Positions 32,831 to 40,559 of a DNA stretch of 64,000 nt are shown in pieces. The translations under genes and the position numbers were made by a program. The stretch's first letter is position 1; each line of letters starts with the position of its first letter. This stretch comes from G965247775 sp965247775 (GTDB lineage: Bacteria; Chloroflexota; Dehalococcoidia; Bin125): contig OZ252031.1 of assembly GCA_965247775.1 (NCBI GenBank), forward strand, positions 248,001 to 312,000, written 5' to 3'. Below the pieces are notes generated by a model that worked only from the letters and a program-made list of their open reading frames with translations, made no database searches and was not told the DNA's origin.

Positions 32831-34351
32831 TCAGGCGCTGGCAGCAACGGAGACTCCCGCCATGAGCATGCCAACGTGCTCAATTTCTGCGCCATCACCA
32901 TCCAGGACGTCCATGAAGCGCCCCTCGTACATCACGGCGATGCGGTCGCTGAGCGCCATGACTTCATCGAGGTCCGCGGAAATGAGCAGCACCGCCGCCC
33001 CGCGATCTCTCTCCGCGAGGATCTGCTGGCGAATGGACTCGGTCGCGGCAACGTCCAGGCCCCGCGTGGGCTGGCTCACGACTAGCACATCCGGCTGGCG
33101 TGCCAGCGATCGCGCCACGATGACTTTCTGCTTGTTCCCGCCGGAGAGGGAATGCGCGGGGGCATCCTTCTCCGCGGGACGGATGTCGAAGTCTTTGATC
33201 AGGCGAACCGCGTGCGTCGCGATCGCGCGCGGGTCGAGGAAGCCCAACACGGCGAATGGACGCCAGGAATGACGGTCGGAGACAAGATTGTCCGCGACGG
33301 TGAAATCGGCGAACAGGCCCCAGCGCTGCCGGTCATCCGGGATATGCGCCAAACCGGCACGGATCAACCGTGATGGTGATCGGCCGGTGAACCGTTCGCC
33401 AGCGAGGATCAATTCACCACGCGCGAAGAGCCGGAGGCCGCAGAGGGCCTGCGCCAACTCCGCTTGACCGTTGCCGTCCACACCGGCAACACCGAGGATC
33501 TCGCCGGCACGCAGCGCGAACGAAAGGTCGCGGACAGCCGGCTGGCCGCGGTCATCGAGGACGTCCAGCGCTTGCACTTCCAGGGCGACATCCCCGGGTT
33601 CTCGGTCGGTGCGTTGCACTTGTGGGAGTTCCGGCTTGCCGACCATCAGCAGCGCGAGCTCCCGCTCCGTCGTCTCGGCCGTCGGCAACGTCTCGATGTG
33701 CTTCCCCCGTCGCAGCACCGTGACGCGGCCACTCACCGCCATCACCTCCCGAAGCTTGTGGGTGATGAAGACGATGCTTTTGCCTTCGTCGACCAGGGTG
33801 CGCAGGCCGGCCAGCAACTCGTCCGCCTCTTGCGGGGTGAGGACCGCCGTCGGCTCATCGAGGATGAGGACCTCCGCCCCACGAGCGAGAGCGCGAATGA
33901 TCTCAACGCGCTGCTGGAGTCCAACGGACAGATCCTCAACGACGCTGTTCGGGTCGACGCGCAGCCCGTAGCGCTGCGCGATCACCTCCATGTCGGCCAC
34001 GATGGGCGCAGCCACGAAGCGTTGGGTCAACGGGTCGCGGCCGATCGAACAGTTCTCCACGACGGTGAGCGTGGGCACGAGCATGAAATGCTGGTGGACC
34101 ATCCCGACCCCCAGGGCGATCGCATCGCGCGGCGAGCGAATCTCGGCCTCGCGCCCATCGATGAGGATGGCGCCCCCCTCGGGACGGTGGATGCCGTAAA
34201 GGACGTTCATCAGCGTGGTTTTGCCGGCGCCGTTCTCGCCAAGCAAGGCGTGGATCTCGCCGGGCTCGATTTCGAAGTCGATCGCGTCGTTGGCGATCGT
34301 CGACCCGAAACGCTTCGTGATGCGCTGCATCTCGATTCGGGGTGCGGTCAC
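32831..34351 (-). CDS. BMP-type ABC transporter ATP-binding protein (two ABC domains)
   Basis: A 506-residue ATPase with two nucleotide-binding domains. Domain 1: Walker A GENGAGKTT, Q-loop MVHQHFMLVPTLTVVEN, signature LSVGLQQRVEI and Walker B EVLILDEPTAVL. Domain 2: a degenerate Walker A (GVAGVDGNGQAEL), signature LSGGNKQKVIVARSL and VLVVSQPTRGLDV in place of DEPT. This asymmetry is normal for the YufO/RbsA-type ATPases. GTG 34351 has AAGGGCGAG upstream. A strong hairpin precedes the gene, between it and the solute-binding protein gene. Confidence 0.92.
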   Translation of the reverse strand: MTAPRIEMQRITKRFGSTIANDAIDFEIEPGEIHALLGENGAGKTTLMNVLYGIHRPEGGAILIDGREAEIRSPRDAIALGVGMVHQHFMLVPTLTVVENCSIGRDPLTQRFVAAPIVADMEVIAQRYGLRVDPNSVVEDLSVGLQQRVEIIRALARGAEVLILDEPTAVLTPQEADELLAGLRTLVDEGKSIVFITHKLREVMAVSGRVTVLRRGKHIETLPTAETTERELALLMVGKPELPQVQRTDREPGDVALEVQALDVLDDRGQPAVRDLSFALRAGEILGVAGVDGNGQAELAQALCGLRLFARGELILAGERFTGRSPSRLIRAGLAHIPDDRQRWGLFADFTVADNLVSDRHSWRPFAVLGFLDPRAIATHAVRLIKDFDIRPAEKDAPAHSLSGGNKQKVIVARSLARQPDVLVVSQPTRGLDVAATESIRQQILAERDRGAAVLLISADLDEVMALSDRIAVMYEGRFMDVLDGDGAEIEHVGMLMAGVSVAASA

Positions 34352-34434
34352 GGGTTCTCGCCCTTCGACGCGCCATGCTCCTCGCGGGCCGGTGCATACA
34401 GCCGCTGGCTGGGCAGGATGGATCGACTCGCTCT

Positions 34435-34484
34435 GATGGCCTCGGGTCCGCGGCGGCGAGAGCCGCCGCAAACCCGAGGCCATC
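34435..34484 (-). other. Large nested hairpin between SBP and ATPase genes
   Basis: GATGGCCTCGGGT (34435-34447) pairs perfectly over 13 bp with 34472-34484. Inside it GCGGCGGC (34450-34457) pairs with GCCGCCGC (34462-34469) around a four-base GAGA loop as written (TCTC on the minus-strand transcript). The two stems are separated by a 2-nt internal bulge on each side. No U-run follows on the minus strand, so it is more likely an RNA-stabilising or processing element than a full terminator. It may protect the upstream solute-binding-protein message. Confidence 0.65.
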
Positions 34485-34522
34485 GCAGCCGCTTGGCTGG
34501 CGCCTCACACGGGCCGGCGCCG

Positions 34523-35701
34523 CTAGGCAGCCCCGAGGCAGTCGTGCGTCCCGCCCGGAACGATCGAGGCAGGATCGATGTCCTTGGCGGCGCCGACCAC
34601 GCCCAACGCGGCCGTGCCGGGTACCACGAGCACGCCCGCGATGATGTCGGCGGCGATCTGGGTGACGCAGTCTTTCGCCTGGGCGCTGATTTCAGCTTCA
34701 AGCTGGCGGTATGGCGCGAGGTCGCCCACCCCCAGATCGAGGCCAGGCAGGAACGCCGCGAAGTCTTCCAACTCGCCGTCGCGCGCCAGCGTAATGACCT
34801 GGATCAGGAACTGGTCCTGCTGGTAGAGCACCGACGTCAGGAGGGTTTCCGGCCCGAGCGCGCTCTGATCGAAGTACTGCGCGATCGCGTAGATCCCGTT
34901 CTCACGCGCCGCTTCGAAGGCGCCGGCCGCCGCCTGATCGGTCGCGGTGTAGATCACATCCGCGCCGGCGTCGATCTGGGCAAGCGCCGCCTCTTTGCCC
35001 TTGGCCGTGTCTTCCCAGCTGTTGATGTACGTGTCCACGACCTCGACGTTCGGGTTCGCGAACCGCGCGCCAAGCCGGAACCCCTCAACCTGGCGGGTGA
35101 TCCCGGCGAAGTCGAACGCCGCTACGACGCCCAGAGTGTTGGTCTTGGTCGTCAGCCCTGCCAGGACACCGGCGATGAACGAACCTTCTTGCTGCTGGGG
35201 GTCGTAGGCGAAGACGTTCGCCACCGGCGACTCTTCCAGTCCCGCCGCTTCGAACCAGACATCCGGGAAGTCCGGCGCCAGGTTCAGAACCGCGTCAATG
35301 AAGGTCCCGCAGTGAGCCAGGATGACGTCGAAGCCTTGCGAGGCGTAGTCCCGCATTGCGGCCTCAATGTCGGCCGGCGGGACCGACTCCGAAAGGGCGA
35401 GTTCGAAGCCCAGTGCGTCCTCCGCCGCTTCGACCCCTTCCCAGCCCGCCTGGCTCCAGGACAGGTCGTTGATGCGACCACAGGGGAGATAGGCGACCTT
35501 GAAGTCGTCCGCGGGCTCTGGCTCGGCCGCGGGCTCTGGCGCTGGCTCCGGCTGGGCCGCGGGCTCAGGGGCCGCCGCCGGCTCGGCCGCCGGCGCCGGG
35601 GCCGTCGTACTCCCCCCATCGTCGTCATCACCGCCACAGGCGACAGCCACCATCGCGATCAACAGGAGTGGCGCTGCCACGAGCAGAAACCATCGATACA
35701 T
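34523..35701 (-). CDS. BMP-family (PnrA/nucleoside-type) solute-binding lipoprotein
   Basis: A 392-residue lipoprotein receptor for the ABC transporter encoded downstream. The signal peptide ends in a lipobox (LIAMVAVACGG), followed by an acidic patch and about 40 residues of Ala/Pro/Glu linker. The BMP domain follows: FKVAYLPCGRINDLSWSQAG, YASQGFDVILAHCGTFIDAV, YDPQQQEGSFIAGVLAGLTT, LGVVAAFDFAGITRQVEGFR and GADVIYTATDQAAAGAFEAA. Family members bind nucleosides, purines or autoinducer-like ligands. It is the first gene of the operon, with a promoter and a CRP-like palindrome upstream. Confidence 0.92.
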   Translation of the reverse strand: MYRWFLLVAAPLLLIAMVAVACGGDDDDGGSTTAPAPAAEPAAAPEPAAQPEPAPEPAAEPEPADDFKVAYLPCGRINDLSWSQAGWEGVEAAEDALGFELALSESVPPADIEAAMRDYASQGFDVILAHCGTFIDAVLNLAPDFPDVWFEAAGLEESPVANVFAYDPQQQEGSFIAGVLAGLTTKTNTLGVVAAFDFAGITRQVEGFRLGARFANPNVEVVDTYINSWEDTAKGKEAALAQIDAGADVIYTATDQAAAGAFEAARENGIYAIAQYFDQSALGPETLLTSVLYQQDQFLIQVITLARDGELEDFAAFLPGLDLGVGDLAPYRQLEAEISAQAKDCVTQIAADIIAGVLVVPGTAALGVVGAAKDIDPASIVPGGTHDCLGAA

Positions 35702-35780
35702 CGGTCACCTCTCTCATGCAGCGAGCGGGGCCTCGGCAGGGAGCGGAAACCCCCACCACGCTGCGTGCCGAATCGCGGCC

Positions 35781-35809
35781 GGGATACGGTCTGGCTGTAG
35801 CGGTGTCAA
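35781..35809 (-). promoter_or_regulatory. Putative promoter of the BMP transporter operon
   Basis: On the minus strand a perfect TTGACA (35809-35804) is followed after 17 bp by TATCCC (35786-35781), about 80 bp upstream of ATG 35701. The -35 is consensus; the -10 is partial. Confidence 0.5.
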
Positions 35810-35812
35810 TAT

Positions 35813-35828
35813 TGTGATTGCATTCACA
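35813..35828. promoter_or_regulatory. CRP/FNR-type palindrome
   Basis: TGTGA-TTGCAT-TCACA, a perfect match to the CRP half-site pair with a 6-bp spacer. It abuts the -35 box of the BMP operon promoter (gap of 3 bp) and also lies about 100 bp upstream of azlC on the other strand. Position about 46 bp upstream of the predicted transcription start suggests activation by a Crp-family protein. Confidence 0.55.
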
Positions 35829-35925
35829 TGCGCGCTCGTGGAGATCCGGCGATGAGGGGATCCGGATTGCGGCACACGCACACGATCGCGCGAGTTCGTG
35901 TCCCCGTGCCGTAAGTTGCCAGACG

Positions 35926-36705
35926 ATGCATTCCCACACTTGGCTCAGGATGCTCCGCGCAGGGGCGCAATCGTCCTCCAGCGTTGAGGTCGATGAGGAG
36001 CGCCCGGCGCGACAACAGTTTCGGCGCGGTGTGCTGGATGCCGTCCCGATCGCGCTCGGGCTGACGGTCGTCGGCTTCATCTTCGGGGTGACGGCACGCT
36101 CACAGGGGCTCAGCTGGGCGGAGGCAGGCCTGATGTCCGCCGTTGTCTACGCAGGCCCCTCGCAGTTCGTTGCGGTGGGGCTGCTGGGGCAAGGGGCGGC
36201 ATTGCTTTCCATCGTGCTCGCCGCGTTCATCGTGAATCTGCGCTACGTCCTCTACGCGAGTTCGCTCGGCCCATACTTTCGCGATCGGTCCACACTGCGT
36301 CTCGGCGCGCTCGCCTACGGACTCGTCGACGCCGCCTACGCGTTGTCCATCTCCGATTGTCTCCGCCATCCCCACCTGCCGCGGAAAGATCAGTACTTCC
36401 TGGGCGCAACGCTGCTCATGTACGGGGTGTGGGTCCCCACCGCGATGGCCGGGGGCGCCGTCTTCAGTGCCGTCCCCGAGATCGACGAAATCGGCCTGGC
36501 CTTCATCATTCCCGCGATCTTCATTGCCATGCTGGTGCCGCTCTGGCGCAGCTGGATCGAGGTCGCGGCGACGGTTCTAATAGTGCCGCTCCTCATCGGG
36601 ACGACGGAAGTGATGCAGCACACGCACGCTGTCCTGGTAACCATGCTCATCGCCATCTTGGTTGGAGGGACGCTCAAGTGGATGCGCCAAACATCTTCGC
36701 GTTGA
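35926..36705 (+). CDS. azlC: AzlC-family branched-chain amino acid exporter subunit
   Basis: A 259-residue membrane protein, the large subunit of AzlCD-type transporters. Landmarks: FRRGVLDAVPIALGLTVVGF, TARSQGLSWAEAGLMSAVVY, AGPSQFVAVGLLGQGAALLS, IVNLRYVLYASSLGPYF and YGLVDAAYALSI. The AGPSQF and NLRY motifs are characteristic. AzlCD exports branched-chain amino acids or analogues in Bacillus. The next gene overlaps its 3' end by 28 bp and encodes AzlD. ATG 35926 is chosen; ATG 35950 is also possible. Confidence 0.9.
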   Translation: MHSHTWLRMLRAGAQSSSSVEVDEERPARQQFRRGVLDAVPIALGLTVVGFIFGVTARSQGLSWAEAGLMSAVVYAGPSQFVAVGLLGQGAALLSIVLAAFIVNLRYVLYASSLGPYFRDRSTLRLGALAYGLVDAAYALSISDCLRHPHLPRKDQYFLGATLLMYGVWVPTAMAGGAVFSAVPEIDEIGLAFIIPAIFIAMLVPLWRSWIEVAATVLIVPLLIGTTEVMQHTHAVLVTMLIAILVGGTLKWMRQTSSR

Positions 36706-37004
36706 TCGGCGGCATGGCCGCGGCGACCTACGTCACGCGTGGCCCGGTGCTCGCGCTCGCGGGCCGTATCCAGATGCCCGCGATCGTCTCGCACTACCTG
36801 GAGATGGCACCCAGTGTGGCCATGGCCACGCTGGCCACCTCCTTCATCCTGTTTCCGAGCGGCGCGTACGGCGGCGTCGAGACAAACCCTGCCGTCTACG
36901 CGGGCGCCGTCACGCTCGCCGTCGTGTACGTGCGGCGATCGGTGCTCCTGGCGGCGCTGGTCGGGGTCGCCGCCCTGAACGTGTTCGAGTGGCTGCTGGG
37001 CTAG
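36678..37004 (+). CDS. azlD: AzlD-family small membrane subunit
   Basis: A 108-residue hydrophobic protein with the AzlD pattern: ALIGGMAAATYVTRGPVLAL (usually TY-x-x-R), MPAIVSHYLEMAPSVAMATL and a C-terminal AVVYVRRSVLLAALVGVAAL. It is the partner of AzlC. GTG 36678 lies inside the azlC 3' end with GGAGGG 8 bases upstream, indicating translational coupling. Confidence 0.88.
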   Translation: MDAPNIFALIGGMAAATYVTRGPVLALAGRIQMPAIVSHYLEMAPSVAMATLATSFILFPSGAYGGVETNPAVYAGAVTLAVVYVRRSVLLAALVGVAALNVFEWLLG

Positions 37005-37049
37005 CCGGACAGGCCGTGCGGGCCCAAGACGGCGGCCGCCAGCCGAGCG

Positions 37050-37991
37050 TCAGGGCTTCAACCCGAACGGGCTCGGCTGCGATCGGTTACGCACGTACCA
37101 GGACATCACCATCGTCCGCACCGCATCCTCATCGTCGTCCACCAGTGCCTTGGCCTTGAGGCGCTCGACCTGTGCGTAGTCGTCGGCTGTCAGCTCAACT
37201 TCCAACTCCTGCTTCTTGAGGGGGAAGTTGACGAACTGCGGCTTGTAATTGGGGTCGCGCGTCAGTTCGCGGTCGAGCTTGATGCCTTGGACGTGGTACT
37301 GGTCCGGCGAGCGTTGGTTTCGCAGCCCGCTCCACCGGTCGAGGTGTTCTTCGGCGATGGCCTCCGTATCCGCCGAACTCTTGAACGCCTGGACGCGAAT
37401 GGGTTTGAGGAAGAAGTTACTCAGGCCCGAGATGTCTCCCGAGCCGCAGACGATGGGCACGGCCAGCACATCCATCAGCGCGAGCAAGTCGACGGCATCG
37501 CCTTTCTTGCCCGTATTGCGCCGCAGCGTCCAGTGGCCGATATCGTTCCAGCCCGTGTTCATCCACATGTTGAAGGAGTCGTGGGTGTCGTCGGGGGTCA
37601 GCCCGTACTCGCCGATCGTTGCCGCGAACGTGTCCTGGCAATTCGTGTGCCGTTCGAAGCCCCAGCTGGCCTCGAAGAAGTCCGGACTGCAGCGCGATCC
37701 GAGGAGATCCGTGACGCAGGTGTCCGGCATTTCCTGGACGAGCATCATGAGATTACTGCGCGGGGGCGCGGAGAGGACGTAGTCACCCCGCCCAATGCGG
37801 AAGCCCTGGCGCCGCATATGCCCGACCGCCATGTACTCCCGATAGTCATGGAGGTTGTAGCAGTTGAAGTCCACGCACTCGCCGCCGACTTCCTGGATGA
37901 TGCGCAGCACCTCTCCCTTGTGGACCGGGACGCCCTTGCCGGAGACGGGCTGAAGGAGGATGTCTTCGCGGAGTGCGCCGTACGTCGTCAT
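37050..37991 (-). CDS. DUF1989 (urea carboxylase-associated) protein B
   Basis: A 313-residue paralogue of protein A. The same landmarks recur: GEVLRIIQEVGGECVDFNCY, NLHDYREYMAVGHMRRQGF, GSRCSPDFFEASWGFERHTN, CQDTFAATIGEYGLTPDDTH, DSFNMWMNTGWND and VPIVCGSGDISGLSNFFLKP. Its ATG overlaps the stop of a small ribbon-helix-helix-like gene (ATGA), so the two are coupled. Function as for protein A: possibly a deiminase/hydrolase subunit acting on a carboxylated or substituted urea/guanidine-like compound; not proven. Confidence 0.88.
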   Translation of the reverse strand: MTTYGALREDILLQPVSGKGVPVHKGEVLRIIQEVGGECVDFNCYNLHDYREYMAVGHMRRQGFRIGRGDYVLSAPPRSNLMMLVQEMPDTCVTDLLGSRCSPDFFEASWGFERHTNCQDTFAATIGEYGLTPDDTHDSFNMWMNTGWNDIGHWTLRRNTGKKGDAVDLLALMDVLAVPIVCGSGDISGLSNFFLKPIRVQAFKSSADTEAIAEEHLDRWSGLRNQRSPDQYHVQGIKLDRELTRDPNYKPQFVNFPLKKQELEVELTADDYAQVERLKAKALVDDDEDAVRTMVMSWYVRNRSQPSPFGLKP

Positions 37992-38155
37992 AGCACCCCG
38001 CGCTCCCCGAACTGCTGCCGGATGGACTCCCGGAAAACCGCTGGGATGATCTCGGCGTAGTCGGACCCGAACGTGCCCTCCTGGCGGATTTTGTCTAAGA
38101 GGAACATCTGCTGTTCAGTGAAGGTGATCCGCACCTTCTTCGTGGCTTCGGCCAT
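37988..38155 (-). CDS. Small ribbon-helix-helix-like protein coupled to DUF1989
   Basis: A 55-residue protein: KKVRITFTEQQMFLLDKIRQ, EGTFGSDYAEIIPAVFRESI, then RQQFGERGVL. A short N-terminal beta strand followed by two helices fits the ribbon-helix-helix fold (CopG/Arc-like), usually DNA-binding. Its stop overlaps the start of DUF1989 gene B by four bases, which implies tight stoichiometric expression. It could be an autoregulator of the cluster or a small subunit of the enzyme. Confidence 0.65.
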   Translation of the reverse strand: MAEATKKVRITFTEQQMFLLDKIRQEGTFGSDYAEIIPAVFRESIRQQFGERGVL

Positions 38156-38384
38156 GGGAACCCTCCCGCCGTCACATATCTGCGCCGCCCGCGAGGAGTG
38201 GCGCGCAGCGAATGTGTCACGCGGATGAGAGGATAGTCGGCTCGTCAACTTTGTGAATCTGGGCACGAGCGAGCGGGCTCGGGCTTTGACAGTCCGGGTC
38301 CCGGTGACTAGCTTCGCGCCGACTGGGCCCAGGCGGTGGGGCCCTGGGACTCGGGGAGCAGCCCCGGTGGAATGGCGAGATCCA

Positions 38385-39329
38385 ATGGCGACTTACGGCC
38401 GACAGCGCGAAGACGTTCTTCTACAACCGGTCTCGGGCAAGGCCCTCCCCCTCCGCAAGGGGGAGGTGCTGCGCATCATCCAGGAGGTCGGCGGCCAGTG
38501 CGTGGACTTCAATTGCTTCAACCTCCATGACTACAAAGAGAGGATGTCGGTTGGGCATATGCGGCGCCAGGGCTTCCGCGTGCGGCGGGGCAACTACGTC
38601 CTCTCGGCGCCGCCGCGTAGCAACTTGATGATGCTGATCATGGAGATGCCGGACACCTGCGTCACCGACCTCCTCGGATCGCGGTGTAGCGGCGAGCTGT
38701 TCGAGGCCTCGTGGGGATTCGACAGCCACACCAACTGCCAAGACACGCTGGCGGAGTCGATCGGAGAATACGGGCTGACCCCCGACGACACTCACGACTC
38801 CTTCAACATGTGGATGAACACGCATTGGGATGACGAGGGGAAATTCACGGTCCATCGGAACACGGGGCGTCAGGGCGATACGGTCGACCTGCTCTCGCTG
38901 ATGGACGTGCTGGCCGTGCCGATCGTCTGCGGCTCCGGCGATACGCAGCACACGAGCAACTCGTTCCTCAAGCCGATTCGCGCCCAAGTCTTCGAGTCCA
39001 CCGCCGAGACGGATTCGCTGGTCTCCGAGCATGTGGCGCGATTCGGAAGCTATCGCAGCCAACGATCGTTGGGGGATTTCCGGGTCCAGGCGATCCGGAC
39101 GGAACGCGAGCTGACGCCGGACCCGGACTACGAGCCGCAGTTCGTCAATTTCCCCCTTAAGCACGAGACGCTGGATGTCGAGCTGGATGCCTGGTCCGCT
39201 GAGCAGGTCGAGCGTCTCAAAGCCAAGGGGCTCGCTTTCGACGACGAGGATGCGGTTCGGGCGAACCTCATGGACTGGTACTTGCGCAACCGATCCGAGC
39301 CCAGCCCCTTTGGCGTGCGCATCCCCTGA
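38385..39329 (+). CDS. DUF1989 (urea carboxylase-associated) protein C
   Basis: A 314-residue paralogue transcribed divergently from copy B. Landmarks: GEVLRIIQEVGGQCVDFNCF, NLHDYKERMSVGHMRRQGF, GSRCSGELFEASWGFDSHTN, CQDTLAESIGEYGLTPDDTH, DSFNMWMNTHWDDEG and VPIVCGSGDTQHTSNSFLKP. The C-terminal part is more divergent and the GSGD loop differs (TQHTSNS versus ISGLSNF in copy B), suggesting a different partner or substrate. The gap to the small RHH-like gene (about 230 bp) probably contains both promoters. Confidence 0.88.
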   Translation: MATYGRQREDVLLQPVSGKALPLRKGEVLRIIQEVGGQCVDFNCFNLHDYKERMSVGHMRRQGFRVRRGNYVLSAPPRSNLMMLIMEMPDTCVTDLLGSRCSGELFEASWGFDSHTNCQDTLAESIGEYGLTPDDTHDSFNMWMNTHWDDEGKFTVHRNTGRQGDTVDLLSLMDVLAVPIVCGSGDTQHTSNSFLKPIRAQVFESTAETDSLVSEHVARFGSYRSQRSLGDFRVQAIRTERELTPDPDYEPQFVNFPLKHETLDVELDAWSAEQVERLKAKGLAFDDEDAVRANLMDWYLRNRSEPSPFGVRIP

Positions 39330-39618
39330 GGGGCCGGACCGCGGCGGCCCACTTTGCGGGAACGACATCCGTCCGCGCGGGCGCACGAGCATCGGCGCCG
39401 CCGTGCCGGGCGGCGTCAGACCTTCGTCCGCCGGGCAGGCCACGCAGCGATAGACGTGATGGAGCCCGCCGAGAACGGGGGTAGCGACCATGCGCCGCTG
39501 CCGTTCCGCTGAGGCCACGGCGCCCGCGGGCCGTCGGACGGATCGAGCCCGAACGCCTGCCGCGGGCGCGTCTCGTTGTCATAGACGACGCGTGCGCAGG
39601 ATGCGGCCGCTGTGTGAC
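39330..39618. other. Gene-free stretch
   Basis: Between DUF1989 gene C and the convergent SDR gene. Only short Arg-rich or low-complexity frames are present; I see no recognisable gene, RNA or terminator. Confidence 0.4.
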
Positions 39619-40368
39619 TCAGATCTCCGCGTGGCCACCGTCCAGCGTGACCTCCGATCCGGCCATGAAGCTGGATTCGTCGGAGGCCAGGTAGACCGCG
39701 GCTTTGGCCATCTCCTCCGGGCGCGCGAAGCGATGCATCGGAACACGCTCTTTCATGAACTGGCCGAACTCCGCCAGCTCCTCCGGGCTCAGGCCGACTT
39801 TGTCGAAGAAGGGAGTCTCCGTGCCGCCCGGGCTGAGGGCGTTGACGCGGACGCCCCGCGGCAGCAGCTCGGCGGAGAAGGTTCGGGCCAGCGACCGGAC
39901 CGCGGCCTTGGTCGCGCAGTAGACGGAGTACCCGGGAACGCCGAGGCGCTGGATGTTGGATGAGATGAGAATGACGGACGCGCCACGATTGAGCTTCGGC
40001 ACGGCTCGCTGCACCGTGAAGAAGGCGCCCTTGAAGTTGACATCGGAGGTCCAGTTGAACGTTGCCTCGTCGACCGCTTCCAGCGGCGTGAGCTTGCCGA
40101 CGCCGGCGTTGGCGACGAGTACATCGATGCCGCTCGCGAAGTGGCGTGTGGTCTCGGCATAGAGACGATCCAGATCGGCGTTGCTCCTCACGTCGCCCCG
40201 GACCGCGAGGGCTTCCCCACCGAGTTCGGCGCGGGTCGCGTCGAGCGACGTCTGATCGCGGGCGAAGATAGCTACCCGGGATCCCTCATGGGCGAACTCC
40301 CGAGCGATCGCCCGGCCGATGCCGCTGTTCCCGCCCGTCACCACGGCGACCTTGTGCTCCAGTCTCAT
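39619..40368 (-). CDS. SDR-family oxidoreductase
   Basis: A 249-residue short-chain dehydrogenase/reductase. Cofactor motif VAVVTGGNSGIGRAIAREFA, acidic-type second strand VAIFARDQTSLDAT, LVANAGVGKLTPLE (NAG), active-site SVYCATKAAVRSLA with Y-x-x-x-K, and VNALSPGGTETPFFDK. SNIQRLG gives the catalytic serine region. The C-terminal SSFMAGSEVTLDGGHAEI is canonical. NAD(P)-dependent oxidation of an alcohol is expected; substrate unknown. Confidence 0.9.
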   Translation of the reverse strand: MRLEHKVAVVTGGNSGIGRAIAREFAHEGSRVAIFARDQTSLDATRAELGGEALAVRGDVRSNADLDRLYAETTRHFASGIDVLVANAGVGKLTPLEAVDEATFNWTSDVNFKGAFFTVQRAVPKLNRGASVILISSNIQRLGVPGYSVYCATKAAVRSLARTFSAELLPRGVRVNALSPGGTETPFFDKVGLSPEELAEFGQFMKERVPMHRFARPEEMAKAAVYLASDESSFMAGSEVTLDGGHAEI

Positions 40369-40559
40369 CGCTCTTCCTCACGCTTTCGGTGCGGCGATTC
40401 TAGACTCCCTCTGGTCGCGCTGCCTGCCCGCGATTCGTCCCGGTTTCGCCCCGGGCGCCCTCCTGCCGATCGCGGTCAAACACTGGGGGCACTCGCGGCC
40501 CCACGGCGAGCGACCTCACGTCTCTGCTAGACTCCGCGGACGACGAATGGAGCCCTCCC

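Noticed and set aside
34435..34484. Rho-independent terminator
   Set aside because: No T-run follows the stem on the minus strand, and the downstream genes belong to the same transporter.
33464..35800. A 778-codon plus-strand open frame across the BMP ATPase and SBP genes
   Set aside because: Antisense shadow of two well-supported genes; low-complexity product without recognisable motifs.
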